In this document: piece after piece, positions 23,598 to 34,923 of the stretch
How the letters are laid out: every line of letters begins with the position of its first letter
Numbering within the stretch: the first letter of the stretch is position 1
Assembly (NCBI GenBank): GCA_932521035.1
Contig: OW051493.1
Location: forward strand, 8,432,001-8,496,000
Direction: 5' to 3'
DNA length: 64,000 nucleotides
Source: Oscheius dolichura
Taxonomy: Eukaryota > Nematoda > Chromadorea > Rhabditida > Rhabditidae
Notes under the pieces: model-generated
Seen by the model: only the letters and a program-made list of their open reading frames with translations
Database searches by the model: none
Told to the model about the DNA's origin: nothing
Made by a program: the position numbers and the translations under genes

Positions 23598-24200
23598 CTG
23601 ATCAAAATTGTATAAAGTCTATTTGTTGACTCCCTCTTTTCCGTTCTCTTTTTCATTTTCCATCTCTTATTGATTATCTTCTTGTTCATCGTCTCTTTGC
23701 GTTCTCCAGGTTTCTTCTTCCGCCTAATCCACTGACCCACCATATTTTCTTCTTCTACGCCCTGTACTATGTTATTTTGGAGTTCAGGCCGTTGCGTACT
23801 GGACAGTATGCGACCCAGAGGGCGCCAGGAGTTTTCTCATGTTTTCCCTTATTCCACTGGCTCTTTATTGGAACAGGAGCGCATCCATGAGGAGAAAATG
23901 GGAACAGAGGCAATGGATGGACAAGGAGTCTCCCGTACGTGTCTACTGGATATTCTGAGAGTCTCTGTGGAGAGAATTAGCGCCCAGGAAGCACATGATG
24001 CAGGTATATAATAGAAACCAAGGCCCAAAGGTCATTTTCAAAGTCCATAACATAGCCATGAGGGTTGAAATCACCGTGACAAAGACGAGACGAAAAAACC
24101 TCGCCCATATTTTAAAATTCCGCCATTATCCATTGTACAGTAACCCTGACCGTAATTTGTCCTGTAAAAACCACGTTAGACCCCGTTTTATCCTGTCCTG
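23598..24200. other. Intergenic, no supported gene
   Basis: Short ORFs only. The right part (about 24170-24258) resembles the upstream flank of the truncated copy at 21.2 kb, showing that the duplication included promoter sequence. Confidence 0.4.
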
Positions 24201-24258
24201 CAAATCCCCATGTCAGAGCAAACAGTCCATTCCTCCATTCAAGCTTTCTTCTCTCGCT

Positions 24259-27200
24259 ATGAAAGGTCGTCTACTTCTTCTTCTCTGGGAATACCAACAA
24301 CTTTTAGAACTTCAACTTCTCTTGCTATCTGCTTTTCTCGTGTTCTGGACAGTGAATCTGCCTGCTGGAATGAGTGTTGCGGCTGCTCTTCCTTCTGCCG
24401 CCACTGTTGATTGTCAGTTTTTACTCTTTTCACAAGATTTTTTGCTACGATTCGTTATAAAACAGCCGTTTCGAAAGCGAAAGCTATAAAATGGAACTTT
24501 CCTCATTTGTCATTTTGAACTTTTCCTGGGCTGGGTGGGTCGCCGAAGTCACAATTAACCAGTATACTACAGTCTAATCCGCCGTGCTTTCAGGTCTAAA
24601 GTTGACGCCGAGCGTCGTTCCACTGGATGTAATTACTCTTCCTTGCAAAACGATTAAATCTGAGAATGGCTATGATTTAATCGTGGGGAATGTCGACGAC
24701 GCTGTTTGGCAAGCGTTTACAAAACAATTGGAACAGATTGACAATGTTAACGTCGTCATCAAGGGCTCCACGATCAAGACGTTGAAATTGGATAGTCACA
24801 ATATATTTCCAACTGGTAAGTAGAAAGGAAAATTACAGTGAGATCGTTTTCTTAGGCCTAGTTGTTGAGGATAATCCAAATTTGGAAGAAATTTTGGTAA
24901 TTCCTGGTGCAAATCTGGATATTAAATCCGTAACAATTGTTGGTAATCCAAAATTGCGGACGGCTACTGTAGGTGGTCAACCTGCTCCCGGCAAATGGAT
25001 TGGAAGCCTATATATCAATGATAACGATGAATTGGAGACGGTTACGGTAAATGTGGAAGGAATCGCGAATTCGACGGATTCAACCGTGACGATTAGCAAT
25101 AACCCGAAGCTGAAAACTCTCGACATGGGCAACGTTGCCAATATTACCGTCGTTGGGCAAATCGCCGTTGAGAATAATCCAAAGTTGACGGATATTAAAT
25201 TGGCTGGATTGAAGACACTTAAATCCGAAGCTGGACCTCTTCTGATTACGGGTAATGGAGAGCTGCCACAGCTGGAATTGACGCTGTCGACGCTGAAAGC
25301 ACGGGAAGAATTTCTCATTATGGATAATGCCCAGCTGACGAGTATTAAAATCACGGCTGATGAGCTCATTGCAAAAGGTTTGTTTCCTATTTTATTATGG
25401 ATAGTTGGGTATAACATTGGATAACGGACATTGTACCCACTCAACGAGGAGCCTATAAAGACTACAGCGGGTTAAAAGAAACCCAACACGCTCCTCCTAC
25501 TCCCGTTTGTTTCGAAATACCGATTGGAGCGCTATATCTGGCTGGAGCAGAGCAACGAACTCTCTGGGAGTATCCACAAGACCTTCCCGTTACCTCATAC
25601 ATGAGCAAACGCCCCGCGCTTTACGTAACCATTCTGTGTCAAAGTTTGTTGGGCTACAGGGTTTTTGGCAGGGGCGGTGGAGATGTGACAGGGTTCATTA
25701 GAATCGCCTTGACGTGCTCTCCAACTAGGTTTGTGAATTGTTGAAATCAGCCAAGAAATGATCGAGATATGGACACAAATACCCGGCATGCCTTTCTACG
25801 CCCCAAAATGGGCTCCCGAGATTGGAAACATTTGAATTAATCGCGTTTCTTTTCAGGTATCCGAATTTCACAAAATGAGGCATTGACTGAAATTGATATT
25901 GCCGATCCGACAGTCTTTACGTCTCCTTATGTAAGAATATCAAGGAATGGGAAATTGGCACAACTCGCAGTGAATACGTTCCTCGCTCAGACAGATCTCA
26001 CGGTCATGGGAAATAACAAGCTACCCTCCACTGTACTGGATGCCTTGGAACAGTTGAATATGGCGCTCGATCGAAAGAAAGTCATCCAACCTACTGGAAG
26101 TAACTTTTTAACCGCTATTTTTATATAACAAATTGTTTTAGACTGCTTCTTTTATAAGATGATTACTGATCTCTCGGAGATTGATGGCTGTAAAGATGTT
26201 GTCGGTGATATGGAATTTATCAAAGGAGTCACGGGTTCGGCTGGCAGTACCGTCCTCGATGTGGTCAACGGAAATATTGACCTGGCTGATCTTCCAGAAG
26301 CAAATATTGGTTTCTTGAGTGGAACAACAGTCACCGGATATATTTGTGAGTTTGTTTTTAATCTAATATAACAGTCAGGGATTACTGTAGAACATAGACC
26401 GTTCAAATGCCCGCCATTTTCAAATTCTCGTGCCAAGTTTGCCCAGTTGGCCATTTCGGGGAAGATAGACAGGGGGTTCTTGATTTGCTTCCTTTGGAAA
26501 ACAATTAGGACTATGACTACAGTACCTTGATTGAAAGCTACAAGTTTTTGGCAGCTCGATCCTCGATAGTCCAATCCCTGCACCCGTAAAGTCTCGGCAA
26601 GACAAAGATATAAAAGCGTCATAGTTTTGTAACTCGTTTGAATAAAGATGAGCCTACTGCCGAGACTTTACGGGTGCAGGGGATCGAACCGAGCCGTTTT
26701 GATCAACAGATTTATAGTCTGTCAAGAAAAATGACGACATTCAAGGTCTAACTCGCCAAGAACAAATTTTAATGGTGGGGCGCACTGACAGATAATTTTC
26801 GAGCGGCCAAGAAGAAAAAAGGCCAGTAAGTTCGGCTCGCGGCTAAATCGTTAGACCTTGAATGCCGTCTTTTTTCTTGACAGACTATAGTAGTCTGCTA
26901 ACGGGCCCAGTTTTTGAGGCCCCCAAAATTTTTCTCTTGGTAATTTCTCCCTTTTCAGCATCTCAAACCTGTGACTTCTTTTCTATCCACAGTTTGCCGG
27001 TTCGCAGTCCTCTCTGCAGTGGTAGTATAGTAACTAATGGCCCTGTTACTTGTCCCCCTCCTGCTACTACCGAAACCACTACAGCAAATACCACAACGAC
27101 GACGAGTACGAGTGCTACGGCTGCTACGACAGAAACACCGACGGCTTATACTCCTACTGCAGCCGGTACAACTCCGACAGTAACCCCAGCGGCAGGTCCC

Positions 27201-27805
27201 AAGCCGACAGGAAGCTCAACAGATGGTGGCAGGACAACAGCGACCCCAACAACAACTACTACAGTACCTCCAGGAGCACTCGTTGCCGGACCGACATGCC
27301 ACATTACAGCCGCAGGAAAGCAGCAAATCTGTTCACAATATGCACAGTACGTTATTTTAAACCTACCGTATCCCTCGGAGCGCGGTGTGAAAGTGCTCCA
27401 TCTAGATTTTCCGATTTGCAGCTTCTTTAATTTTGTTTTATTTACAGAGGAAATATATTCCTGTTGATTATTGTGACCGTACATGCCGGATGGGTAATCG
27501 TCTTGGTCATTTACTTCGCCGTCTGGGGCAGTCCCAAAGAAGAGGACACCCGGTCGCTGCCCGCCAAAGGCAAGAGAAAGGGTAAAAAGAGCAACGGAAA
27601 GGGCAAAGGAAAAGGAAAGGAAAAAAAGAAGAAGACGTCAAAGGAAGAAACCATGAAGAAGGGCAAAAAGGACAAGGGCATGGATAAGGCCGGTAAAAAG
27701 GAGAAGCAGAAGAAGAGCGGCGGAGGTGGAGCGAAGAAGGCCGCGAAAGGAGCCAAGGAGAAGAAGGACGCCTCCGAAACGGAGAAGAGTAAAACGGAAA
27801 ATTAG
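24259..27805 (+). CDS. L-domain type I membrane protein with Thr-rich stalk
   Basis: Nematode receptor L-domain-like protein. The leader exon (MKGRLLLLLWEY, LLLLSAFLVFWTVNL) splices to CLKLTPSVVPLDVITLPC. The ectodomain then shows repeated LRR/L-domain strands (NPNLEEILV, NPKLRTATV, NNPKLKTLDMGN, NNPKLTDIKLAGLKTL). A later exon has CFFYKMITDLSEIDGCKDVV. The stalk (about 27000-27300) is Thr/Pro/Ala-rich and mucin-like. One TM helix (LLIIVTVHAGWVIVLVIYF) precedes a very basic Lys/Gly-rich cytoplasmic tail of about 90 aa with no kinase domain. Ligand and signalling role are unknown. Two introns host repeats: a family E repeat near 25.7 kb, and a family A plus a TATAGT-ended hairpin near 26.6-26.9 kb. 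A truncated duplicate lies at 21.2 kb. Confidence 0.8.
25670..25830 (+). repeat. Intronic dispersed repeat, family E (copy 1)
   Basis: TTCATTAGAATCGCCTTGAC, then GAAATCAGCCAAGAAATGA and CGAGATATGGACACAAA, parallels 46665-46800 in the same order. It lies in an intron of the L-domain gene. Confidence 0.7.
26554..26694 (-). mobile_element. Hairpin element, family A (copy 3), intronic
   Basis: GCTCGATCCTCGATAGTCC..TGCACCCGTAAAGTCTCGG, a minus-oriented centre and the right arm to GAACCGAGCC. It lies in an intron of the L-domain gene. Confidence 0.85.
26713..26889. mobile_element. TATAGTC-ended hairpin element, family F, intronic
   Basis: The left arm TATAGTCTGTCAAGAAAAA, ATGACGACATTCAAGGTCTA is inverted at the right end (TAGACCTTGAATGCCGTC, TTTTTCTTGACAGACTATA). 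The arms are about 42 bp. It sits in the same intron as a family A copy. Confidence 0.8.
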
Positions 27806-28050
27806 AAGAGTATGGCCACCTCGGCGACTGAAGAAAGCGCCATGGGAGCCAAGTAGACTGAGAAGAATCCGCCTCCTCCAGCTGTAGTCATATATAAAGA
27901 AATTTTAGATATTTTGGCGAAATGAAGGGTTTCGTAGACGTTTTCTATTACTGTGTTTCTTTTTATGTCGCAATTTACCGTCTTTCTTATCGTCGTAGAG
28001 GCGCTGGACGGACTAGAGCAGCTTATGAAAAGCTTGTGGCGTTGGATTTG

Positions 28051-28203
28051 GCTCGGTCTTCGATAGTCCGATCCCCCGCGCCCGTAAAGTCTCGGCAGGA
28101 GGATTGTCTTTGTTCAAAACTGCTACAAAGCTGTGACGCCTCTATACCGTTATCTTGCCGAGATTTTGCGGTTGCAGGGGGAGCTGACTATCGAAGACCG
28201 AGC
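28051..28203 (+). mobile_element. Hairpin element, family A (copy 4)
   Basis: GCTCGGTCTTCGATAGTCC, arm CCCGTAAAGTCTCGGCAGG, a plus-oriented centre, a right arm with one change (GATTTTGCGGTTGCAGG), and the end GAAGACCGAGCC. Confidence 0.85.
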
Positions 28204-29060
28204 CTCCATACCGGCTATTTCTCCAAGAGGGTCAAGAAAATGAGGAATGTTTTGAAGCGACGCTTCCGAAACTCCTATTCTCCTGCCCCAGAGATAATTT
28301 TATCCCCGTCAATTTTCAACAACACCTGAGGGAGGCCAGGGGCAAAATGGTGTAAACAGATGACGGAGAAGAACTCGTATGTTCTCGTACGGCTGCAGAT
28401 TCGTTCTAATTTGTTGTTTACCGGAGAAATGAGCGTATTTCTGCGGATTTTTTGGGTTTAAAGAGGAAAAACGTGGCTCGGAATCTGGAGAAAACCATTC
28501 GAGAACTCTATCGGAAAAGTGCCTGAAAAGATATCCAAGAGTCAGGGAAGCCGAAAGTCTTTGGACTAAAGAGGTCTCCCTTCCTGTTGTTACAGCCGAA
28601 TACCCGTATCCCCCCACCTGATGATATCATTCCCTTTCGACCGTAGTGTATCTTGTCACGTTCAGTGTGTCTACGCTCACTTTCCCCTGTAAACGTACCG
28701 AACAGAAGAAAAAAAATTCGATCCACCAAATGAGCGCTCCGATAGCTATTTTAGAGGGAAGAGCGATGGCGAGATTATTCTGGTTCCACCTTTTAATTTT
28801 ATAGGCTGGCAGATAAAGATCCGAGAGGGGGATTTAATGGATCTGGTCGTTTTTGTCTTTAAATTAAAGGACGCCGGCTGGCCGAGGGGAAAACTGGGGC
28901 AATGAGGGTGGAGTAGTCCTTCTTTCTTCCAGAGGCGCGCGAATCGCATTAGTCCCCCCTGCGAAACCTTCTCTTTACAATTTTTTTAATCCCAAACGGC
29001 GGTTTTTATTATCCAGTCCCGTTGGCAGTTTTTTTCATCGAAGGGGGAAGGAGAACGGAA
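28204..29060. other. Intergenic, no supported gene
   Basis: Only short ORFs. The right end is upstream sequence of the collagen at 29104 (GATAAAAG about 32-39 bp before its ATG could serve as a TATA element). Confidence 0.4.
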
Positions 29061-29103
29061 GGGGGATAAAAGCACAGCGCGACCGACGGCTGACGCTTGC
29101 GCC

Positions 29104-30210
29104 ATGACCTCGTTGGGACACGTGAGCGCTGGAATCTGTCTCGTTGGAGTCTTGGGCGCTTTGCTCGGAGTGGCCCGTATTGTTGGAGACATCAATCAGC
29201 TGAGAAATGAGGTAAGCCATCTATTTTTTGCCGTTTACTAGCCATTTTTAGGTCGAAAGTGGAATGGGCGAGTTCAAAATCATGGCCGAGGACACGTGGG
29301 ACCGGCTGCTCATTTTGAAGAGCCCCACTGGCGAGTCAATCCACGCCATTTCCAACCTGTTCAGGCAGAAGAGGTAGATTTTTTCCCTTTTTCATAACCA
29401 GCCCCTTTTAGACACGTCTACGCAGGAATGTGTAACTGTAACTCGCATTCCATGGGCTGCCCCGCTGGTCCTCCCGGAGCTCCTGGAATTCCCGGAAAGA
29501 GAGGAGAAGAAGGTCTCCCAGGAGAGAATGGCAAGAAAGGAGCAAGCGGCCTCGCTGTCGGAGTTGCTTTCGATGAATTGGGAGGCTGTATAAAGTGCCC
29601 CAGTGGACCGGAAGGACCTCAGGGAGCCCCAGGGCAACCAGGAGAGGATGGCTATCCAGGAGCGATGGGAAAAGCCGGTCCGGCTGGAAGTGATGGAGCT
29701 CCTGGTGATGATGGCGACGTTGGAGACAAGGGACAGCCAGGAATGCCCGGATTCGATGGAATGAACGGGCCGGACGGCATGCCGGGTACTGTCGGCTTCC
29801 CGGGAGCTCAAGGACAGCCAGGGCCTATTGGCTGGCCCGGAGAGCAAGGAACTCCCGGAAAGAATGGAGACAACGGACAGGACGGACCAGACGGGGATGT
29901 TGGACCACCCGGACCGCCTGGAAATAACGGCCACGAAGGACATCCCGGACAGCCGGGACCCAAAGGTAAAACCCCGCCTAGATTCATTGCTAACTGCCGT
30001 ATTTTTTAAGGAAATGACGGCAAGATCGGCGAAGATGCCAACTATTGTCCTTGCCCACCGCGTGGAGAACCGGCTAAACCACCCGGGGCTGAAAGTCACG
30101 CCGTCTTCCCAGATAGGGCAGCTGCCAAGGATAAGCTGCAGACGGCTGACAGCCAAGCCGGTGCCACTGGAGGATATGGAAGAAGGCGCCGTGTCCGTTT
30201 CCATCATTAG
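29104..30210 (+). CDS. Cuticle collagen (second type)
   Basis: Four exons (29104-29211, 29252-29373, 29412-29965, 30011-30210) give 327 aa. The N-terminal hydrophobic helix (AGICLVGVLGALLGVARIV) and an amphipathic stretch precede a basic FRQKRH processing site. A CNCNSH cysteine group then leads to two Gly-X-Y domains separated by a break with CIKCPSG. After the last splice comes NYCPCPPRGEP and a non-collagenous basic tail ending GGYGRRRRVRFHH. The long tail differs from the PRTPPGY-type ends of the two collagens at 11-15 kb, so this belongs to another cuticle collagen subgroup. The antisense Ser-rich frame is a shadow of the repeat. Confidence 0.93.
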
Positions 30211-30452
30211 TTCATTTTGTAGAGAAAGAAATAAACTTCACTTTGGCTCATTGTAAACATCGTACAGGGGTGGAAATTGGGCAGAAATTGTGGTGGAAAT
30301 TCCCGATTTTTAGAGAATAAAACAACAATTTATTCTGTAACAATGAAAGAAAACCCGTTTTCACCCGTAAAATTGACCTAAAAAGCTTTTCAAACGGGTA
30401 GAGGAGAGAAATTTCCCCTACCAACCCATAGGAGATTCCCAATAACAACAAA

Positions 30453-32015
30453 TTACGGTATAAGGCCGCTTCTATTGAGATATGGAGCCAGCATAAAGGT
30501 CCCGTAGCGATCCATACAGTCCTTATGGATGAAACTGTACTCACAGGCGTCTATACTGTAGCCATTGACTTCATAGAAGAATAAATAGTACCCTTTCCTA
30601 GAAAAATGCCGATTCCTATCCCAAAAATAGTTTTACCTGGCTATACTGACTAGTAAATCCCTCATCTGGTAGGACTTCCCATGCATTTCCAGGAAAATTT
30701 GGCAAACATTTGTGGTATTCAGAAATGGGGGAAGGGTAACGTATTCCGCTCCTTCGATATCTATTTTAAGGAATTCTGTGTAGTTGTCTCCATGGGAGCG
30801 GAGAAGATCCTCTGAAATGGGCTGTCACTGACAGTAAAATGGGAAAATACTCACGAATGGTGCTCTCATTTGGTTGATTCGTTACAGGACCTATTTTCAC
30901 CTTGGCGACTTCTCCATTGATGGCTTTATACTCCTCGACAGTTTGGGGATTCTGTTGAATCTGAAAGGAGTTTGTTTCGGGGAAGGCGGAAGTTCCTACG
31001 GCATCATATCCATAAATTTTGCAAACATTATTGTTGAAGGACTGGATTTCGCGATCAAAGGAGATGTCATTGCGGAGACCAAGAGAATAAATGCTGAAAA
31101 AAGCGGATCTGGACTTTAGAATCTTTGTGTCGAGCTTAAAAATCTGGCTACATGAATTTCCCTAGGAGAAGGCGAAAAGAGAGCCCTACCTGCAGTTCTC
31201 TTGCGGCATTTCCTTCGGATTACAGACCCATTTCCCGCCGTCCACCACATTTCCAACTCGTACCAAATCCAGACAATAGACCTCCGGAACAAGGACGTTA
31301 TACAGCGTTGCGTAGTTTGACAGTCCGCCAATACTTTGTAATTGAGCAATACGAGCCGGCGCCTGTCTTGAATAGTAGCCGCGGAGGAAATCGACAGACA
31401 CTTTTGGACCTCCTGAAACATGATTTTCTTCGTTTCTTTAGCTAAATTTCTTTTGAATGGGAATGCCACCATTAGTTAGGAAAGGGTGTGGTGCTTGTTC
31501 ACTGCCACATATTATGTCATATCGCAGTGCAATCATTTATCAGCAGAAAGAGGGCCACCTCCTTAAAGATTACGACTTTATAGGGCTGCAAAGGGCAATT
31601 AGTTGCTCTGCCCACATAGTTACTCGAAAATTATTGAATTTCCAAAATGAAGGGTCGAGATCCCCTAATAGAGTTCCTCTTCATACTTTTTATGAATAAG
31701 AAGGGGAGTTTTAAAAAAGAAAAACACCAGTATAAAAAGCGGAGAAAATTTCACGGACTCACGATCTGTTGGTCTAAAATTAACAGTGGTCATTTTCAAT
31801 AGTACCGGGTCGTTGTCGTCGTCGTCGCCTTCTGCTCTTATATCCGACGGTCGTCTCACTTTCCAACCTTTCGCATAATCAACTAAAAGAATTTCTCTAT
31901 TATAGTCTAGTCCCTTCTTACTTCTCATGGTCGGCATATCTTCTTTATTCACCGAAAAGTGGTAAACCATCAAACAAGCAAACACAGCGAAGATGACAAC
32001 AATAGGCTTCAGCAT
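30453..32015 (-). CDS. FkbM-type methyltransferase-like type II membrane protein
   Basis: Five minus-strand exons. The N-terminus is a signal anchor (MLKPIVVIFAVFACLMVYHF) with a luminal acidic stretch (GDDDDNDP). Exon 2 has PEVYCLDLVRVGNVVDGGKW, then VCNPKEM, exon 3 has FFSIYSLGLRNDISFDREIQ, and exon 4 has EFLKIDIEGAEYVTLPPF. The last exon ends YLNRSGLIP. 'VGNxxDGGKWVC', 'SLGLxxDxSF' and 'KIDIEGAE' are typical of nematode FkbM/Methyltransf-domain proteins, which keep a SAM-fold. Substrate and true enzymatic activity are unknown. The first intron is about 0.33 kb. It is convergent with the collagen gene at 29104-30210. Confidence 0.85.
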
Positions 32016-32513
32016 TTTATCTGAAATTAGACGAAAAATTTGGATAAAATGGGGGCAATGGGCCAGAATAGTTTCACTGTCCTACTAGGACTCCTTTGAA
32101 TTGTAACGCCTTTGTTGACGCAACCAGGGCGCGATCAAAAGACCCCCAACGCTTATCACTAACCCGGAAGGCATAAAGACGGCGAAGGGGGCATGTCTTT
32201 AGCCGCCTGACAATGCTGAGAATATGGCGAAGGAAAGGCAATGAAACAGGCATCACATATTGCTTCTAATTTTTGTTCTCCCTCGTGGGAATGCCATTTT
32301 ATGGCATAACAACAAAGATAATGAACAATGGCTTCTAGGCTTTGGGAAAAGAAACTCGGGGGAGGTTTTGAGCTGGTTGCAATCTGCACCTGATCTATTC
32401 CAAGGGCTCCGGAGACAATTTTTATTAGGTAAAGTGGTTTAAAGGGACCTTGAGGCAGGTCCAACACTCCATGACAACGATGCCCATTAAGGCCATTGGG
32501 AAGAAACGGGGCG
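32016..32513. other. Intergenic, no supported gene
   Basis: A 100-codon frame on the minus strand (about 32159-32467) has no family signal or splice partner. Confidence 0.35.
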
Positions 32514-32663
32514 ACTCGGCCCTCGAAAATCCGATCCTCAGCACCCGTAAAGTCTCGGAAGGAGGACCATCTTTATTCAAAAAAATTACAAAACTGTAGC
32601 ACCTTTATAGCTTTGTCTTGCCGAGACTTTGCGGGTGCAAGGGATCGGGCTACCCAGGACCGA
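32514..32663 (+). mobile_element. Hairpin element, family A (copy 5)
   Basis: GACTCGGCCCTCGAAAATCC, arm GCACCCGTAAAGTCTCGGA, a plus-oriented centre and the right arm GAGACTTTGCGGGTGCAAGG to CAGGACCGAC. Confidence 0.85.
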
Positions 32664-32781
32664 CTATGGGCTGATCCAAAGGCCCCAGTAAGCCCTCTAG
32701 AAAGTTAAATCCAGCATCAGGACAACTGGGGCGAATAGCGGGCAGTTTACGACCTCTAATGAGGAGAAAAAAATGAAACGA

Positions 32782-33061
32782 GTCTCTCCGATTATATTTT
32801 GTCTGAATTCCCACAGGCAGCGCACCTTATAAAAGCCCCGTCAGACACACAAATGGGTACTCTCAACACCTGCACAATAAATATCTTCAAGAGCTACTAT
32901 CTGTTCTTGTATATGTACAGAATGAGCAGCAGAATGAATGGAGAAGATTGCAGGTTCTTGGTTAGGTAGTCGCCATACTGCGGGTCCCCATTTGTGAGTC
33001 TGACGGGGCTTTATAGGGTGCGCTGACTGTGGGAATTCAGACAAAATATAATCGGAGAGAC
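32782..33061. mobile_element. Long-arm hairpin element, about 280 bp
   Basis: Arms of about 75 bp are nearly perfect inverted copies: GTCTCTCCGATTATATTTTG..GAATTCCCACAG..CCCCGTCAGAC at the left and their complements at the right end. The loop of about 130 bp is non-coding. No second copy is seen in this window. Confidence 0.8.
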
Positions 33062-33412
33062 ACGTTACCTACGGCTACGGGGAAATTGATTGGATTCACG
33101 ATATATTCGTGACAATGCCCTCCATGCCAAAGGCCACACAATTCATTGTTACCTATTTGTACATCTGCAGACAGACGGAATTGGTTTGTGTTTCCGGAAA
33201 GGGGATAAGCACTTGACTCTTAAACGGGCAGACATCCTCTAGTTAAATCAAATAAACGAGGGAAAATGAATAGAAAAGGGCGATTGTCGGAAGACGTCTA
33301 GCGTCATGGCCTTTGTTTCTACGAGGAAGCTAAAAGAGGGGGGAAGGGTTGCTCGGGGTGGGGAATAACTAATTTAGTGGGCATACTAAAAAACGGAAAA
33401 TCCAATTTAAAG

Positions 33413-33500
33413 GGACATCTAATACTTTTATTTCTTCTGTTAAAATTAGTAGCACGATGCAAAGGCACGATTGCAACAATAAATAAAAGTATCAGATGTC
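33413..33500. repeat. Small inverted repeat
   Basis: GACATCTAATACTTTTATTT pairs with AAATAAAAGTATCAGATGTC across a spacer of about 50 bp. Confidence 0.75.
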
Positions 33501-33622
33501 ACAAAAGAGAGAAAACGATTTTATAAGAAATTGCAGTAAACGCGCCCTATTATTGTCGTACCCTAATTAGGGTATGAAAAAGGAAGTACCATAGAGTCCC
33601 ACAATAACCACAAAAATAGAAT

Positions 33623-34191
33623 TTATTTGACATGAATCCGGACCATTTCAGAACGAATCAAGAGCGGAGGCTTTAAAATGTCATACACCTCATCGATGAC
33701 GGCGAAAATGCCATTCAAACGCCGAGAAGTCACCGGGAAATAAACTATACGGTGACACGAGTTCGAAGCATTGCTGACTAACATAAATTTGAATAAGAAT
33801 TGATTATAGAGTGACTATGAATACGGAGGCGGATATAGTCATTCCTTTCAATGGCTGCTAGGAGGGAATTATTGAACTCCAAACTATTTTAGCTTCTAGC
33901 CAAGTCTGGGGAAGAAATCCACAAAAAAGGCGAACACCTCACTTATCCAGTTTGAGGGGTAAAGTAGGATTCCATTGTTGAGAAGGGATGCGAAGAAAGA
34001 GTCGAGGCAAGTGGAGACGGTGGTCTTGGAGGCGGTTTTATAGACCTTCTTTTTTTATAGACAGGCTCATTACAAGCTATCAGTATTCCAGCATATTTTC
34101 TCCATTTTATAAGCTTTATAAAGTCATAAAACGAGATGGAAAACAAGAATTGTGGAACAAAAAGAAAAGGCTCTGAATTTGTCTGGTTCAT
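33623..34191 (-). CDS. Unknown small protein (exon model uncertain)
   Basis: The last two minus-strand exons are convincing. LEFNNSLLAAIERNDYIRLR joins through a 41-nt intron to SNASNSCHRIVYFPVTSRRL and AVIDEVYDILKPPLLIRSEM, ending at 33623 with an AATAAA-like signal right after the stop. The upstream exon is ambiguous: two frames lead to the donor near 33950. One encodes about 80 aa with a basic/Pro-rich end. The 5' limit given is the outer limit of that open frame. I do not recognise the family. Confidence 0.4.
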
Positions 34192-34923
34192 AATGAGACA
34201 AGCCAGCTTCGTCCAAGTGGAGACTTTTGCAGGTCTTACACCAGGGGCTGGACTTTTCTAGCCGTTAATTTCATTGCCTCAGGCCGTTTTCACGTCTACA
34301 TTGTGGTCAGCTATTAACCTCATTCACTGCTGGTACCAACTGTTCTGTAGAGAGGTCAGAGATCCCAAATTTCATGCCGGACTCGAACACCAGAAGGAGA
34401 CCTTTTCCCCTCTTTCTTTCTACTTCTGCTTGGCCTGTCCCATCTGCTCTACAGTAGGAGAACTTCAGAATGGAAACACTTTAGGGATAGATGGGGCGGG
34501 CCCAGTTTCGTATCCACGGCGGTAAAACTTGGATCTATCGGAAGAAATCCACGGCTTTCAAGCCGATCAGAACTATTGAAATCCAAGGAGCTATTGGACC
34601 TCCCGGCCAAACGAGTTAGACGAATAAAATGGAATAAAAAAAATAGACAAACTGAACACCTTGTTCACTTTCTTCCCCCCTCTACCAACTGTATTATGTT
34701 ATGGAAGCTGACAATACTGCTGCTACTGCCGCCGATGACGGGGATGATGATAATCAAGCATGAAAGCAAGGATCCCTCATTCTTCTCCCGGGAGGCTGTT
34801 TGTGTCCTCCTCATGGGAGCGAGAGAGAGAGAGAGACGGAACTGGTCTCCCTATCCCGGTACTTTTTCATCGGACCCCCCAGACAGTCAGGCATTGAGGC
34901 TAGTCGCGGGGCTTGTCATTCGC
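34192..34923. other. Upstream region of peroxidase gene
   Basis: An open frame continues upstream of the chosen peroxidase ATG and contains another hydrophobic leader (MLWKLTILLLLPPM at about 34696). It could be an alternative N-terminus, but the signal peptide at 34924 is sufficient. Confidence 0.35.

Noticed and set aside
26420-26700. ORFs over family A elements (for example ...CTRKVSAGG / APVKSRQ...)
   Set aside because: The same peptide fragments recur wherever the hairpin element occurs, so they are translations of the repeat.
29392-30207. 271-codon minus-strand frame
   Set aside because: Shadow of the collagen at 29104-30210.
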